From Acidimicrobiales bacterium (lineage in GTDB: Bacteria; Actinomycetota; Acidimicrobiia; Acidimicrobiales; Iamiaceae), in contig JAUJOW010000001.1 in assembly GCA_030447445.1 (NCBI GenBank), positions 214,511 through 278,510 of the forward strand: DNA of 64,000 nt, read 5' to 3'. Position numbers and translations under genes: made by a program. Below the pieces are notes generated by a model that was given only the letters and a program-made list of their open reading frames with translations, did no database searches and had not been told where the DNA came from. Below are positions 26,008-35,695 of the stretch, piece after piece; the stretch's first letter is position 1; every line of letters starts with the position of its first letter.

Positions 26008-26399
26008 GATCGGTCGTCACCGTCGCCGTCGTCGTCCCCGTCGCCGTCCTCGTCGCCCCGGTCGGCCTCCTGTGCGGCCACGCCGGCGGCGAAGCCGACT
26101 CGGGCATGGGGCAGGGCCTCGAGCGAGGGCACCAAGCCGAAGCCAGGCTGGGTCAGCACGAGGGTGCCGACGACCTCCTCCCACGTGGCGCTGAACTCGG
26201 CGGCCAGCATGGCGTGGCGCTCGATGCCCGGCCCGTTGCGGAGGATCACGGTGCAGGCCAGCCGGATGAGCTCGTGGGTCTTGCGGTCGGGGACCCGCAA
26301 GGAGTCGATCTGGGCCAGGTAGCCCCGCTGGGCCTCGTGCAGCGCCGGGAACACCTGGCTGAGCGACGGCGTGTCCGGGACCGGGGTGGGGTCAGCCAC
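26004..26399 (-). CDS. Carboxymuconolactone decarboxylase-like protein with acidic tail
   Basis: 131 residues. PDRKTHELIRLACTVILRNG, ERHAMLAAEFSATWEEVVGT and LPHARVGFAAGVAA match the AhpD/CMD-like helical fold; the CxxC of peroxidatic AhpD is absent, so a decarboxylase- or unknown-type role is likelier. The last ~18 residues are a run of Asp/Gly/Glu (DEDGDGDDDGDGDDR), encoded by an imperfect GACGGC-type repeat. GTG start at 26399. First gene of the three-gene unit. Confidence 0.75.
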   Translation of the reverse strand: MADPTPVPDTPSLSQVFPALHEAQRGYLAQIDSLRVPDRKTHELIRLACTVILRNGPGIERHAMLAAEFSATWEEVVGTLVLTQPGFGLVPSLEALPHARVGFAAGVAAQEADRGDEDGDGDDDGDGDDRS

Positions 26400-26504
26400 G
26401 GCCTCTCCTCAGCGGGCGGGTGGGTGGCCGACTGTAGCGAGGGTGTGAACTCGCCCTGCCAGCAGCGCTCGCCGTGAACCGGCGGCCCGATATCGGAGTT
26501 GTCG

Positions 26505-27407
26505 TCAAGGGGTCCGGGCGGCGTCCTGGCTGAGACCGCCCGGCATCACCATGCCGACCGGCTGCAGGTGGGCGCCGAGCATGGTGTCGAACTGGTCGGC
26601 CAGCGTCGCCGCATCCCAGCCGCCGTCGCGGTGCATCCAGGCCACCGGCTTCGGGTGCTGGAACAGCGTGAAGGACCAGTCGGTGCGGCCGAACACCTGA
26701 CCGTTCACGTGGGCCGCCCGGTCCGAGGCGAGGAAGGCCACGAGCGGGGCGTTGAGGGCGGGGTCGAGGGTGGGGGGCGGCTCGTCGCCGTCGCCGTGCA
26801 GGGAGGCGGTCATGCGGGTGGCGCCGGCCGGGGCCAGCGCGTTCACCGTGATGCCGGACCGAGCCAGCTCGAGGGCCCACACGAAGGTCATGCCCATGAT
26901 GCCGGCCTTGGCGGCGGCGTAGTTGGTCTGGCCGAAGTTGCCCCGCAACCCGGCCGAGGAGGTGATGTTCACGATGCGCCCGCGGCCGGCCGCCTTCATG
27001 TGAGGCACGGCGTGGCGGGCGCAGTTGAAGGCACCCTTCAGGTGGGTGGCGACCACGGCGTCGAAGTCGGCCTCGTCCATCTTGACGAGCGTGCGATCAC
27101 GGACGATGCCGGCGTTGTTGACGAGGATGTCGACGGCACCGAAGGCGTCCACGGCGGTGGCCACGATGCGACCGGCCGCCTCGAAGTCGGCCACCGAGTC
27201 GTGGGCCGGCACGGCCCGCCCTCCTACCGCCTCGATCTCGGCGCACACCGCCGACGCCGGGTCCTCCTCCGTGGTCTCGCCCCGCAGGCCGACGCCGATG
27301 TCGTTGACCACGACGGCGGCGCCCTCGCTGGCCAACGCCAGCGCGAACTCCCGGCCGAGCCCTCGACCGGCACCGGTGACCACCGCGACACGCCCCTCCA
27401 GCAGCAC
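26505..27407 (-). CDS. Short-chain dehydrogenase (MFE-2/hydroxyacyl-CoA type)
   Basis: 300 residues. The NAD(P) motif is TGAGRGLGREFALALA, NNAG occurs in DILVNNAGIVRDR, and the catalytic triad is Ser in NITSSAGLRGNFG, then YAAAKAG (Tyr and Lys). The long N-terminal GVGLRGETTEEDPA loop and the C-terminal extension resemble the dehydrogenase part of peroxisomal multifunctional enzyme type 2, which oxidises 3-hydroxyacyl-CoA. The GTG at 27407 is preceded by TAGTAT and a 7-nt spacer, so the mRNA is probably leaderless. Operator at 27421. Confidence 0.87.
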   Translation of the reverse strand: MLLEGRVAVVTGAGRGLGREFALALASEGAAVVVNDIGVGLRGETTEEDPASAVCAEIEAVGGRAVPAHDSVADFEAAGRIVATAVDAFGAVDILVNNAGIVRDRTLVKMDEADFDAVVATHLKGAFNCARHAVPHMKAAGRGRIVNITSSAGLRGNFGQTNYAAAKAGIMGMTFVWALELARSGITVNALAPAGATRMTASLHGDGDEPPPTLDPALNAPLVAFLASDRAAHVNGQVFGRTDWSFTLFQHPKPVAWMHRDGGWDAATLADQFDTMLGAHLQPVGMVMPGGLSQDAARTP

Positions 27408-27420
27408 CGCGCCGATACTA

Positions 27421-27434
27421 TGACACCGACGTCA
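27421..27434. promoter_or_regulatory. TGAC-N6-GTCA operator, site 1
   Basis: TGACACCGACGTCA lies between the divergent SDR and MaoC-like genes. It abuts the plus-strand TACTAT (27416-27421) and is just upstream of the minus-strand TAGTAT -10, so a bound repressor would block both directions. Confidence 0.7.
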
Positions 27435-27458
27435 GGTTTGTCGGCGACGGAGGCGCGC

Positions 27459-27902
27459 GTGGCACTCAGCGAACTGAAGGGCACCGACCTCGGCACCCAG
27501 ACGGTGCGAATCGAGCAGGGCCCGGTGCGGGTCTTCGCCGCCGCCGTCAAGGAGGACCCCGACGACTACACCGGTGAGGGCGCCACCGTGCCGCCCACGT
27601 TCCCGTTCGTGATGCCGTACTGGGGGTCGATGGGCACCGGTGGGGCGGCCGGCCTGCCCATCGAGCGGCTGCGGGGCCCGGGGCGCATGCTCCTGCACGG
27701 CGAGCAGGAGTTCATCTACCACCGTCCCGTCCGCGTCGGTGAGGAGCTCACCGGGACCGGTCGCGTCAGCGACGTGTACGAGAAGGAGACGGCCAGCGCC
27801 ACCATGGCCTTCTACGTCCGGGAGATGGACTGGCGCGATGCTGCCGGCGAACCGGTCGTCACCGACCGCTTCACGCTCATCGTGCGTGAGAAGAAGGGCT
27901 GA
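27459..27902 (+). CDS. MaoC-like N-terminal (FAS1-type) dehydratase domain protein
   Basis: 147 residues. The hot-dog fold is suggested by VRVFAAAVKEDPDDYTGEG, PPTFPFVMPYWG, GRMLLHGEQEFIYHRPVRVG and a thioesterase/MaoC-like strand MAFYVREMDW. Such proteins hydrate 2-enoyl-CoA or pair as half of a heterodimer (as ChsH1/ChsH2). The GTG at 27459 has GGAGG 7 nt upstream. An ATG at 27420 is in frame but would put the operator inside the coding region, so I rejected it. Confidence 0.8.
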   Translation: MALSELKGTDLGTQTVRIEQGPVRVFAAAVKEDPDDYTGEGATVPPTFPFVMPYWGSMGTGGAAGLPIERLRGPGRMLLHGEQEFIYHRPVRVGEELTGTGRVSDVYEKETASATMAFYVREMDWRDAAGEPVVTDRFTLIVREKKG

Positions 27903-27906
27903 CAGG

Positions 27907-29126
<1,220 letters not shown>

Positions 29127-29130
<4 letters not shown>

Positions 29131-30704
29131 CCGGTTCCGGCAACGGCGGGCGCCGGCTGCGGCCGACGTGGCGCCATGCCGGGGCCGCCCGGTACCGGCG
29201 TCCGGGTGGGCCCTGGGACGGCCCCTCGCTCGACGCCCTCTTCTCGACGGTGGACCGCTCGAGGCCTTCGGGTAGCGACGTACTGATCGACGGCGGGCTG
29301 CGTCTCGGACCGAGCCGGTTGGCGCACCAGGTGGCGGCCCTGGCCGGATCGCTGCGGGCCGCCGGCGTCCGGCGGGGCGACACCGTCGCCTGGCAGCTCC
29401 CCAACTGGCAAGAGGCCGTGCTGCTGTTCCGGGCCTGCTGGCGCCTCGGCGCCGTCGCCGTGCCCCTGCACCACCTGGCCGGCGAGGCCGAGGTCAGCGT
29501 GCTCTTGGAGCAGGTGGCGCCGAGGGTCGTGCTGGCCGCCCACGACCTCCCCGCCGCCGAGGTGCCGGGTGCGCTCGCCGTGCGAGGCCCCTCGGACCGG
29601 TTCACCGGTCTGCTCGACGACGGCCGGCCGGTCATGAGCTCGGCCGCCCACCCCGCCGACCTGGCCGTTGCCCTGTTCACCTCCGGGTCGACCGGTGCGC
29701 CCAAGGCGGCGCTGCACACCCAGCGCGGCCTGGCCTACAAGGCCCGGCTGATGGCCAGCGTCCATGGGCTGACCGCCGACGACACGGTCCTCATGCCTGC
29801 TCCCCTGGCCCACGTCTCAGGGCTGTTGAACGCCGTGCTCCTGCCCGGCGCCGCCGGGATGAAGGCGGTCCTCATGGACCGGTGGGATCCGGAGCAGGCC
29901 GTCGACCTGGTGTCCGCCGAAGGCGTCACGTTCATGATCGGGCCGCCGACCTTCTTCGTCACCATGCAGGCCACCCGAGGCCTCTCTGGGCTCGGGGCCG
30001 GGGGCCCGCTGCGGCTCATCTCCTGCGGCGGCGCCGGGGTCACCCCCGCCTTCGTGGCCGCCGCCGCCGACGCCTTCGGGTGCACGGTGAAGCGCACCTA
30101 CGGGTCGACCGAGGCGCCGACGGTCACCACCAGCCACGCTGGCGACCCGGCCGAACGGGCTCGTCTCACCGACGGGCGGGCCACCGGTGAGGTCGAGCTG
30201 CGGGTCGTCGACCCGACCACGGGACGGGCCGTGCCCCCCGGACGCCCGGGCGAGCTCCTGGTGCGGGGGCCCGAGCTGTTCGTCGGCTACGCCGACCCGG
30301 CTCGAACAGCTGAGGCCATCACCCGCGGGTGGTTCCGCACCGGTGATCTCGGGAGGGTCGACGGGGGCTGGCTCACGATCGTCGGGCGCCTCAAGGACGT
30401 GATCATCCGAGGCGGGGAGAACGTGGACGCCGCCGAGGTCGAGCAGGTGCTCGAGTCCCACCCGGCCGTGCGCCAAGCGGTGGCCGTCGGCGAACCCGAC
30501 GCCCGCCTCGGCGAGCGGGTGGCCGCCTTCGTCGTCACGTCGGCACCCTTCGACCTCGCTACCTGCCGAACGTTGTTCCTCGACGAGGGCGTGGCCCGCT
30601 TCAAGACGCCGGAGCGGATCGTCGTGGTCGACGACCTCCCCGTGCTGGCCGCCGGCAAGCCGGACCGGGCGGCGCTCCGGGCCCGCCTCGCCGGTACCCG
30701 CTGA
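29127..30704 (+). CDS. Acyl-CoA synthetase (AMP-forming)
   Basis: 525 residues of the ANL superfamily. P-loop LFTSGSTGAPKAALH, A5-like RTYGSTEAP, A7 GWFRTGDLG, hinge GRLKDVIIRGGENVDAAEVE, and the A10 catalytic Lys in AAGKPDRAALRARL are all present, so it should be active. It adenylates a carboxylic acid and loads CoA, presumably feeding the acyl-CoA dehydrogenase encoded immediately upstream (4-nt overlap). The N-terminal ~30 residues (WRHAGAARYRRPGGPW) are basic and uncharacteristic. Confidence 0.92.
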
Positions 30705-30935
30705 CCGCGTCCGCGCCACCGCCGATCCTCAGAACTGCCAACGCGTCGTGCGAGGGCCCAGCTCCTCGTCCGTGCCGAGGCCGGTGCCGGTGAGGGTCGT
30801 CGGTCACCTTCGCGGCCTCTCCCTCGACCACCAGATCGAGGCCCTCGCTGATGACCGTGATGGCACTGCGGGTCGTCAGCGAGGTTCGTGCCGACGACGA
30901 GCTTGAAGTGGTCGCCGGTGGTGAGAAGATCGACC
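30705..30935. other. Intergenic gap downstream of the acyl-CoA synthetase gene
   Basis: About 230 nt without a supportable gene. I see no palindrome like the operators elsewhere in the locus and no convincing terminator. Confidence 0.4.
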
Positions 30936-31475
30936 GTGGCCGTGATGGTGGCGCTGCTGCGCGGTGTGAACGTCGGTGGCCGGTCCAGGCTGGCGATGGC
31001 CGACCTGCGCCAGGCGGCCGCAGGGTGCGGGTACGAAGGCGTGCGCTCGTACATCCAGAGCGGCAACCTCGTGTTCTCCACCTCGACGGCCAACCCCGGA
31101 GCGGTCGCCGAGCAGCTCGGGCGAGCCATCGCCGACATCACGGAGCTCGGCCCGGAGGTGATCGTGCGCACCGGCGACGAGCTCGCTGCCGTCGTGGACC
31201 AGAACCCGTTCGTCGCGCGGGGAGAGGACGCCGCCCACCTGCACGTCGTCTTCACGAACGGCGCCGCCGATACGGCCCTCGGGTCCATCGACCTCGACAG
31301 CTACGCGCCGGAGGAGGCGTCGGCTGTCGGTCAGCAGCTCTACCTGTTCCTGCCCTCGGGGATGGGCCGCAGCAAGCTCGCCGCTGACCTCGCCCGCCGG
31401 CAGGGCTCGACCGGCACCACCCGCAACTGGCGGACGGTGACCAAGCTCCTGGCGATGGCCGACGAGGTCGCCTGA
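30936..31475 (+). CDS. DUF1697 family protein
   Basis: About 179 residues. VALLRGVNVGGRSRLAMADL, YIQSGNLVFSTS and LFLPSGMGRSKLAADLARR, with TTRNWRTVTKLLAMA at the C-terminus, are diagnostic of DUF1697, a small soluble family of unknown function. GTG at 30936 chosen with a purine-rich GTGAGAAG upstream; ATG at 30945 is the alternative. One base separates it from the next gene. Confidence 0.88.
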   Translation: MAVMVALLRGVNVGGRSRLAMADLRQAAAGCGYEGVRSYIQSGNLVFSTSTANPGAVAEQLGRAIADITELGPEVIVRTGDELAAVVDQNPFVARGEDAAHLHVVFTNGAADTALGSIDLDSYAPEEASAVGQQLYLFLPSGMGRSKLAADLARRQGSTGTTRNWRTVTKLLAMADEVA

Positions 31476-31476
31476 C

Positions 31477-32634
31477 GTGGTGGACGGGCTCGACAGCGAA
31501 CGGCTGACCCTGCGGGCGCTGGCCTTGGACGACGTCGACGAGCTTGTCGCGCTGGACAGCGACCCTGAGGTGATGAGGTACATCACCGGCGGTCGGCCGA
31601 CGCCCCGGAGCGAGGTGGAGGAGACGGTTCGGCGATCGCTCGGCCATCGGTGGGTCGCCTTCGACCGGTCGAGTGGCGCGTTCGTCGGCTGGTTCGGGCT
31701 GCGGCCGTCGGCGCCGGAAGGTGAGCTCGAGCTCGGCTACCGGCTACGCCGTGAGGCGTGGGGTCAGGGCCTGGCCACGGAGGGGTCACAGGCCATGCTG
31801 ACCCTGGCCTTCGTCGAGCTCGGCGCCTCTCGGGTCTGGGGGCAGACCATGACGGTCAACGCCGCCTCCCGGCGGGTGATGGAACGATGCGGCCTGCAGT
31901 ACGTCCGGACGTTCCGTCTGGACTGGCCGGAGGTCATCGAAGGCACCGAGCACGGCGACGTCGAGTACGAGATCCGCCGGTCTAACTGGCAGACGGCTCG
32001 AGCCCGCGCTGGGCTCGACGACCGTATCCGGCTCGTCCAGGTGGCCTACGACCGCATCGCCGAAACCTACGCCTCCTGGGGAGCGGGGTCCGGCGGGGCG
32101 AAGGCGGCGTTCACGGCCCGGGTCCGCACCCTCGTGCCGCCCGGGGGAAGGATCCTCGACCTCGGCTGCGGTACCGGTGCGCAGGTGACGGGCCACCTCG
32201 CGGACCACCGCCAGGTCGTCGGCGTCGACATCTCCCCTCGCAGCGTGGCCATCGCACGCCAGCAGGTACCAGCGGCGTCGTTCATCGTCGCCGACATGGC
32301 GACCGTGGCGTTCCGAGAGCAGGCGTTCGACGCCGTGATCGCCTTCTTCTCGCTCATCCACGTGCCCCGTGAGGAGCACGCCGATCTCCTACGTGCTGCG
32401 ACGAGCTGGCTCCGCCCCGGCGGTCACCTCGTGGCGACCATGGGAGCCGGCGACGGCGGTGAGGGCACAGGGGACTTCCTCGGCACCCCGATGTACTGGA
32501 GCAACTGGGACGCCGACACGAACCTCCGGCTCATCGCCGCCGCCGGCCTGGAGGTGATCTCCGCGGAGGAGCACACCGAGGACGAGGACGGAGCCCCTGT
32601 CACCCACCTGTGGGTCGTGGCCAGACGCCATTGA
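31477..32634 (+). CDS. GNAT acetyltransferase fused to class I methyltransferase
   Basis: 385 residues with two catalytic domains. Residues ~1-170 are a RimJ/RimL-like GNAT: SERLTLRALALDDVDELVAL, then REAWGQGLATEGSQAMLTLA (acetyl-CoA loop) and ASRRVMERCGLQYVRTFR. Residues ~180-385 are a SAM methyltransferase: RILDLGCGTGAQVTGHLA, VVGVDISPRSVAIARQQVP, LRPGGHLVATMG. I see no stop or frameshift between the parts. The fusion suggests two modifications of one substrate, perhaps an antibiotic or small metabolite. GTG start; convergent 35-nt overlap with the creatininase gene. Confidence 0.85.
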   Translation: MVDGLDSERLTLRALALDDVDELVALDSDPEVMRYITGGRPTPRSEVEETVRRSLGHRWVAFDRSSGAFVGWFGLRPSAPEGELELGYRLRREAWGQGLATEGSQAMLTLAFVELGASRVWGQTMTVNAASRRVMERCGLQYVRTFRLDWPEVIEGTEHGDVEYEIRRSNWQTARARAGLDDRIRLVQVAYDRIAETYASWGAGSGGAKAAFTARVRTLVPPGGRILDLGCGTGAQVTGHLADHRQVVGVDISPRSVAIARQQVPAASFIVADMATVAFREQAFDAVIAFFSLIHVPREEHADLLRAATSWLRPGGHLVATMGAGDGGEGTGDFLGTPMYWSNWDADTNLRLIAAAGLEVISAEEHTEDEDGAPVTHLWVVARRH

Positions 32635-33364
32635 CCGGATGTCCTGGATGTTCGAGCGTGTCCACCACCGTCCGCACCGACGCCTCCCAGAGGAGATGGC
32701 CCAGCTCGGCGCTCGCGTGGCTCGCCGAGCCCACAACGCCGGTTGCCGACACGCTCGTGAAGTCGAGCGCAGGGTCGTTCCAGTCCGGTTGCGCTGATTC
32801 GCCAAGCGGGATGCGGCCAAGCCGCAGAGCGTCTGGCCGGCGGGCCATCACGATCGAGGTGGTGAAGCTGTCGGCATGCCCCCCGGGCACGTCAGGATCG
32901 CCGATGGAGCACCAGATCTCATGGAAGGGAGGCGCTGGCAAGAAGGCTGTGGCCGTCCCACTTCGGCTCTCGTTGAAGTCACCAACCGTGGACTCGAGGT
33001 CGTGGCCACCGCACCCTCGCCAGATGACGATGCGCGTGAAGCCCTGATCGGCCAGGGAGTCGAGCACCGCCCTGACGAACGCGTCGTAGGCCGGAACGGG
33101 GACGTCGATGAAGCCAGCTCCGAAACCCCTGTGCTCGGGTGTCGGGCCGAACGGGATCGCCGGCAGCACGACCACCGGCGGAGCCGTCGGCAGGCGTGAC
33201 GCTGCCTCGTTCGTGACGGCTTCGGCGAACCATGTGTCGAAGTCGACCGGCAGGTGTGGGCCCTGCTGCTCTGTGCAGCCCGTCGGCAACACGACGAGGG
33301 CACCCGCCGCCGCCGCCGCTGCCACCTCCTGGAAGGTCATGTCCCCGAACCGCACGAGAACCAT
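32600..33364 (-). CDS. Creatininase-family amidohydrolase
   Basis: 254 residues. LPTGCTEQQGPHLPVDFDTW carries the metal-binding pattern (E..., H..., D...) of creatininase/MftE-like enzymes; IWRGCGGHDLEST and GGHADSFTTSIVMARRPDAL supply further conserved residues. In this family members hydrolyse cyclic amides or, as MftE, peptide ends. The usual EQHG reads EQQG, so one metal ligand is changed. The substrate is unknown. The 3' end overlaps the GNAT-methyltransferase gene convergently. Confidence 0.8.
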   Translation of the reverse strand: MVLVRFGDMTFQEVAAAAAAGALVVLPTGCTEQQGPHLPVDFDTWFAEAVTNEAASRLPTAPPVVVLPAIPFGPTPEHRGFGAGFIDVPVPAYDAFVRAVLDSLADQGFTRIVIWRGCGGHDLESTVGDFNESRSGTATAFLPAPPFHEIWCSIGDPDVPGGHADSFTTSIVMARRPDALRLGRIPLGESAQPDWNDPALDFTSVSATGVVGSASHASAELGHLLWEASVRTVVDTLEHPGHPVNGVWPRPTGG

Positions 33365-33445
33365 GATGCCCAGGAAGGGCGAGGACCTGAAGCTCGAATC
33401 CCTTTGCCGGTCCCGATCGCCGAGGCATGGGCATGTCTGCGCTCA

Positions 33446-34651
33446 TCATCCGGTGGCGGTGTCGTCGGGAGGATGGTGGGGATCTTGCGCGGTCGGGTCC
33501 GCTCTGGTTCGTCGGTGGCCGTGGCGGTGGTGGTAGGGACAGCGGAGGGTGCCGTTGTCTTGGGTGGTGTCCCCGCCGTCGGTGTAAGGAACGATGTGGT
33601 CGACCTCGCAGCGGTGGGCGGGGGTGTCACAGCCCGGCCAGGTGCAGTGCCGGTCCCGTACCTGGATGGCCCGGCGCAGGGCCCCGGTGAAGAACCGGGT
33701 CCGGCGGCCGACGTCGACGACCCGGGACGCGCCGTTGAACACGATGCGTTCGATGTCGGCCTCGCTGAGCAGCCCAGCCAGGGCCCCGGGGGCGATGATG
33801 GTGCCGTTGGCCAGTTCACACACCCGCCCGGTCAGGGTGGGGTAGTCGACCAGGACGGTGATGAGGGGCCGGGGGCGGCACCCGTGGTCGGGGGCGGTGC
33901 GGGCCCGGGTGGCCATCTCCACCAGGGCATCGGCTCGCCGCTGGGCCGGGGTGCGGGCCAGCCTGTCGACGGTGACGTCGTCGCCGTGGTGGGCTTTGGC
34001 GGCGGCCCAGTCGGCGGCGAACAGCTCGGCTTCGATCCCGCTCAAGGTCTCGTTGAAGATGGCTCCGCCGATGGGGTCGAGCAGGGCGTCGAGCACCCAG
34101 GTGCCATCCAGGGTCTGCGAGCAGTGGGCCCGGCGAGCGTCACGCTGGGCCTGGGCGTCGGCTTCAGTGTCGTCGGGGGCAGCCAGTTGTTCCCAGTAGG
34201 CCACGGCCCGAGCAAAGTCGGCCCAGGACAGCTCGGTGGCATAGCCGACCAGCATCTCCTCGTCCCGGGCGAAGGCCGCCTCCAGGCCAGGCCGGTTGGC
34301 TCGGGCCAGGCGGTCGGCGTGGTCGGCGCTGATGTCCCCCTCGGCCAGAGCCGTCGCCGTGGCGGGCATGGTGCGCAACCGGCGGGCCAGGCGCACCTCA
34401 CCGTTCAAGGCCCCCCGGGGCTGGTGGGTGCGGTGGGCCAACCAGGCGGCGGCGGACTTGGCCCCATCAGTCGACCAGGCCCGCCGGGCATCCCAGACGC
34501 CGGTCAGTTCCACCCGGGCGGCGTCCAGGCGGGCCGACTGGGTGTGCAAGTCCATCAACAGACCCGACAGGTCCTCATCCGACAGCGCATCGGCGTCAAT
34601 CGACTGCAGACCGTCGACCGCTTCCCGGAGGTGAGTAACAAGACATTCCAT
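33446..34651 (-). CDS. DUF222/HNH endonuclease (13E12-repeat family)
   Basis: About 401 residues. The N-terminal DUF222 region (ECLVTHLREAVDGLQSID, ARLDAARVELTGVWDARRAW) leads to a C-terminal HNH nuclease: RDRHCTWPGCDTPAHRCEVD, HIVPYTDGGDTTQDN and RCPYHHRH, with the zinc cysteines. Members are abundant in mycobacteria (13E12 repeats), some DNA-damage inducible. I start at ATG 34651 because the PafBC-type -10 box lies at 34665-34670; the upstream ATG at 34669 overlaps that -10. Likely role: DNA-damage-linked nuclease; function unproven. Confidence 0.85.
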   Translation of the reverse strand: MECLVTHLREAVDGLQSIDADALSDEDLSGLLMDLHTQSARLDAARVELTGVWDARRAWSTDGAKSAAAWLAHRTHQPRGALNGEVRLARRLRTMPATATALAEGDISADHADRLARANRPGLEAAFARDEEMLVGYATELSWADFARAVAYWEQLAAPDDTEADAQAQRDARRAHCSQTLDGTWVLDALLDPIGGAIFNETLSGIEAELFAADWAAAKAHHGDDVTVDRLARTPAQRRADALVEMATRARTAPDHGCRPRPLITVLVDYPTLTGRVCELANGTIIAPGALAGLLSEADIERIVFNGASRVVDVGRRTRFFTGALRRAIQVRDRHCTWPGCDTPAHRCEVDHIVPYTDGGDTTQDNGTLRCPYHHRHGHRRTRADPTAQDPHHPPDDTATG

Positions 34652-34664
34652 AGGGTCTGCAGTG

Positions 34665-34687
34665 AGCATAAACAGGGGGTGTGACAG
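34665..34687 (-). promoter_or_regulatory. PafBC/RecA-ND-type promoter of the HNH gene
   Basis: Minus-strand CTGTCACAC (34679-34687), exactly 8 nt, TATGCT (34665-34670). It shares 18 bases (CTGGCTGTCACACCCCCT) with the recA P1 promoter, including the flank. This predicts LexA-independent induction by DNA damage. Confidence 0.7.
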
Positions 34688-34793
34688 CCAGGGGGAAGCG
34701 ATCGCGACCAGGACGGCGAGGGGAATGGCGGACGTGTGACACCCTGGTCCGGTCGACGATCTTTCGCCTGTTGTTCGCGGGTCCGGAGGGTGA

Positions 34794-35555
34794 TCACCAC
34801 GAACCTCCGGGGCGGAGGTCGAGATCGGCTACGACCGGCCAGTGGTCGGACGGGAGACGGCGTATGCGATGGGGGACATCGACGGTCGGCGAGCGAACGT
34901 CCCAGTGCTTGCTGAAGAGCACGTAGTCGATCTGGCGCCCATCCCGCCTTCCCGTGAAGCGGTGGGCGGTCCCTCCGTCCTCTGGCCGCAGCGCCGACTC
35001 GAGTCCACCACGGAGCAGCACCTCGACCGCCCCGTCGTCAGGAGTGCCGTTCAGGTCACCAAGAACGATGTGAGGCGTCGAGCGGTCCAGCCAATCCAGT
35101 ACCTGTCTCGCACTTCGAACGCGGTTGGTCGCGATGGCTTCGTCGAAGTGCGTGCTGAGCACCTGCACGGCGACGCCCGACGGTTCGAGCCGAAGGTTCG
35201 CCAGTGTGGCGATCCTCGGAGACGATGCTCCCGGCAGCCGGCTGGCCGGTGCCTCGGGTGAGTCGCCGTACCAGCGAGTGGTGGCGTGGCTCACCTTCGC
35301 CGCGCTCGGCCGTACGAGCAGCGGGCACATCTCTCCGCGGCCGCCACCGTTGCGGCCCTGGCCGGCAACCACCGTGTAGCGGGGAAGTTGTCGTTGCAGC
35401 CACCGCAGCTGGAACCCGTACACCTCTTGGAGGCCGACGATGTCGGCGTCGAGATCTTCGATCGTGCGTGCGGTCGCACGACGGCGGAACGGCCACGAGT
35501 TCCATCCGTCGAAGGCGAGGCCGTTGCGGATGTTGAACGACGCGACTCGCACCAT
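34794..35555 (-). CDS. Endonuclease/exonuclease/phosphatase (EEP) superfamily hydrolase
   Basis: About 253 residues. RVASFNIRNG, DADIVGLQEVYG (metal-binding Glu), LSTHFDEAIATNR, IVLGDLNGTPDDGAV and QIDYVLFSKHWDV with LPSDHWPVVADLDL give the full set of DNase I-like motifs, including the catalytic His and the SDHWPV end. It may hydrolyse a phosphodiester in a lipid, nucleotide or DNA; the substrate is unknown. The family normally starts about here (VRVASFN), so I chose 35555; a start 12 nt upstream is possible. Confidence 0.87.
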   Translation of the reverse strand: MVRVASFNIRNGLAFDGWNSWPFRRRATARTIEDLDADIVGLQEVYGFQLRWLQRQLPRYTVVAGQGRNGGGRGEMCPLLVRPSAAKVSHATTRWYGDSPEAPASRLPGASSPRIATLANLRLEPSGVAVQVLSTHFDEAIATNRVRSARQVLDWLDRSTPHIVLGDLNGTPDDGAVEVLLRGGLESALRPEDGGTAHRFTGRRDGRQIDYVLFSKHWDVRSPTVDVPHRIRRLPSDHWPVVADLDLRPGGSW

Positions 35556-35695
35556 CGCCTCCCTCACCCCCTTGTCCTACCGCCCGGACTCGCTCACTCG
35601 GGTGATCAGCCCACGAGGCGGGACGAGGACGACGACGAGCACCACCGCCCACAGGTCCGGCCGGACGGCGAGACCGGCGGCGGCTCGAGCATCGT

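Noticed and set aside
26006-26056. Short GACGGC-type tandem pattern as a CRISPR or satellite repeat
   Set aside because: It is the codon pattern of the acidic Asp/Gly tail of the CMD-like protein and has no unique spacers.
27420-27458. Upstream ATG for the MaoC-like gene
   Set aside because: It would put operator site 1 in the coding region and lacks a ribosome-binding site; GTG at 27459 has GGAGG at proper distance.
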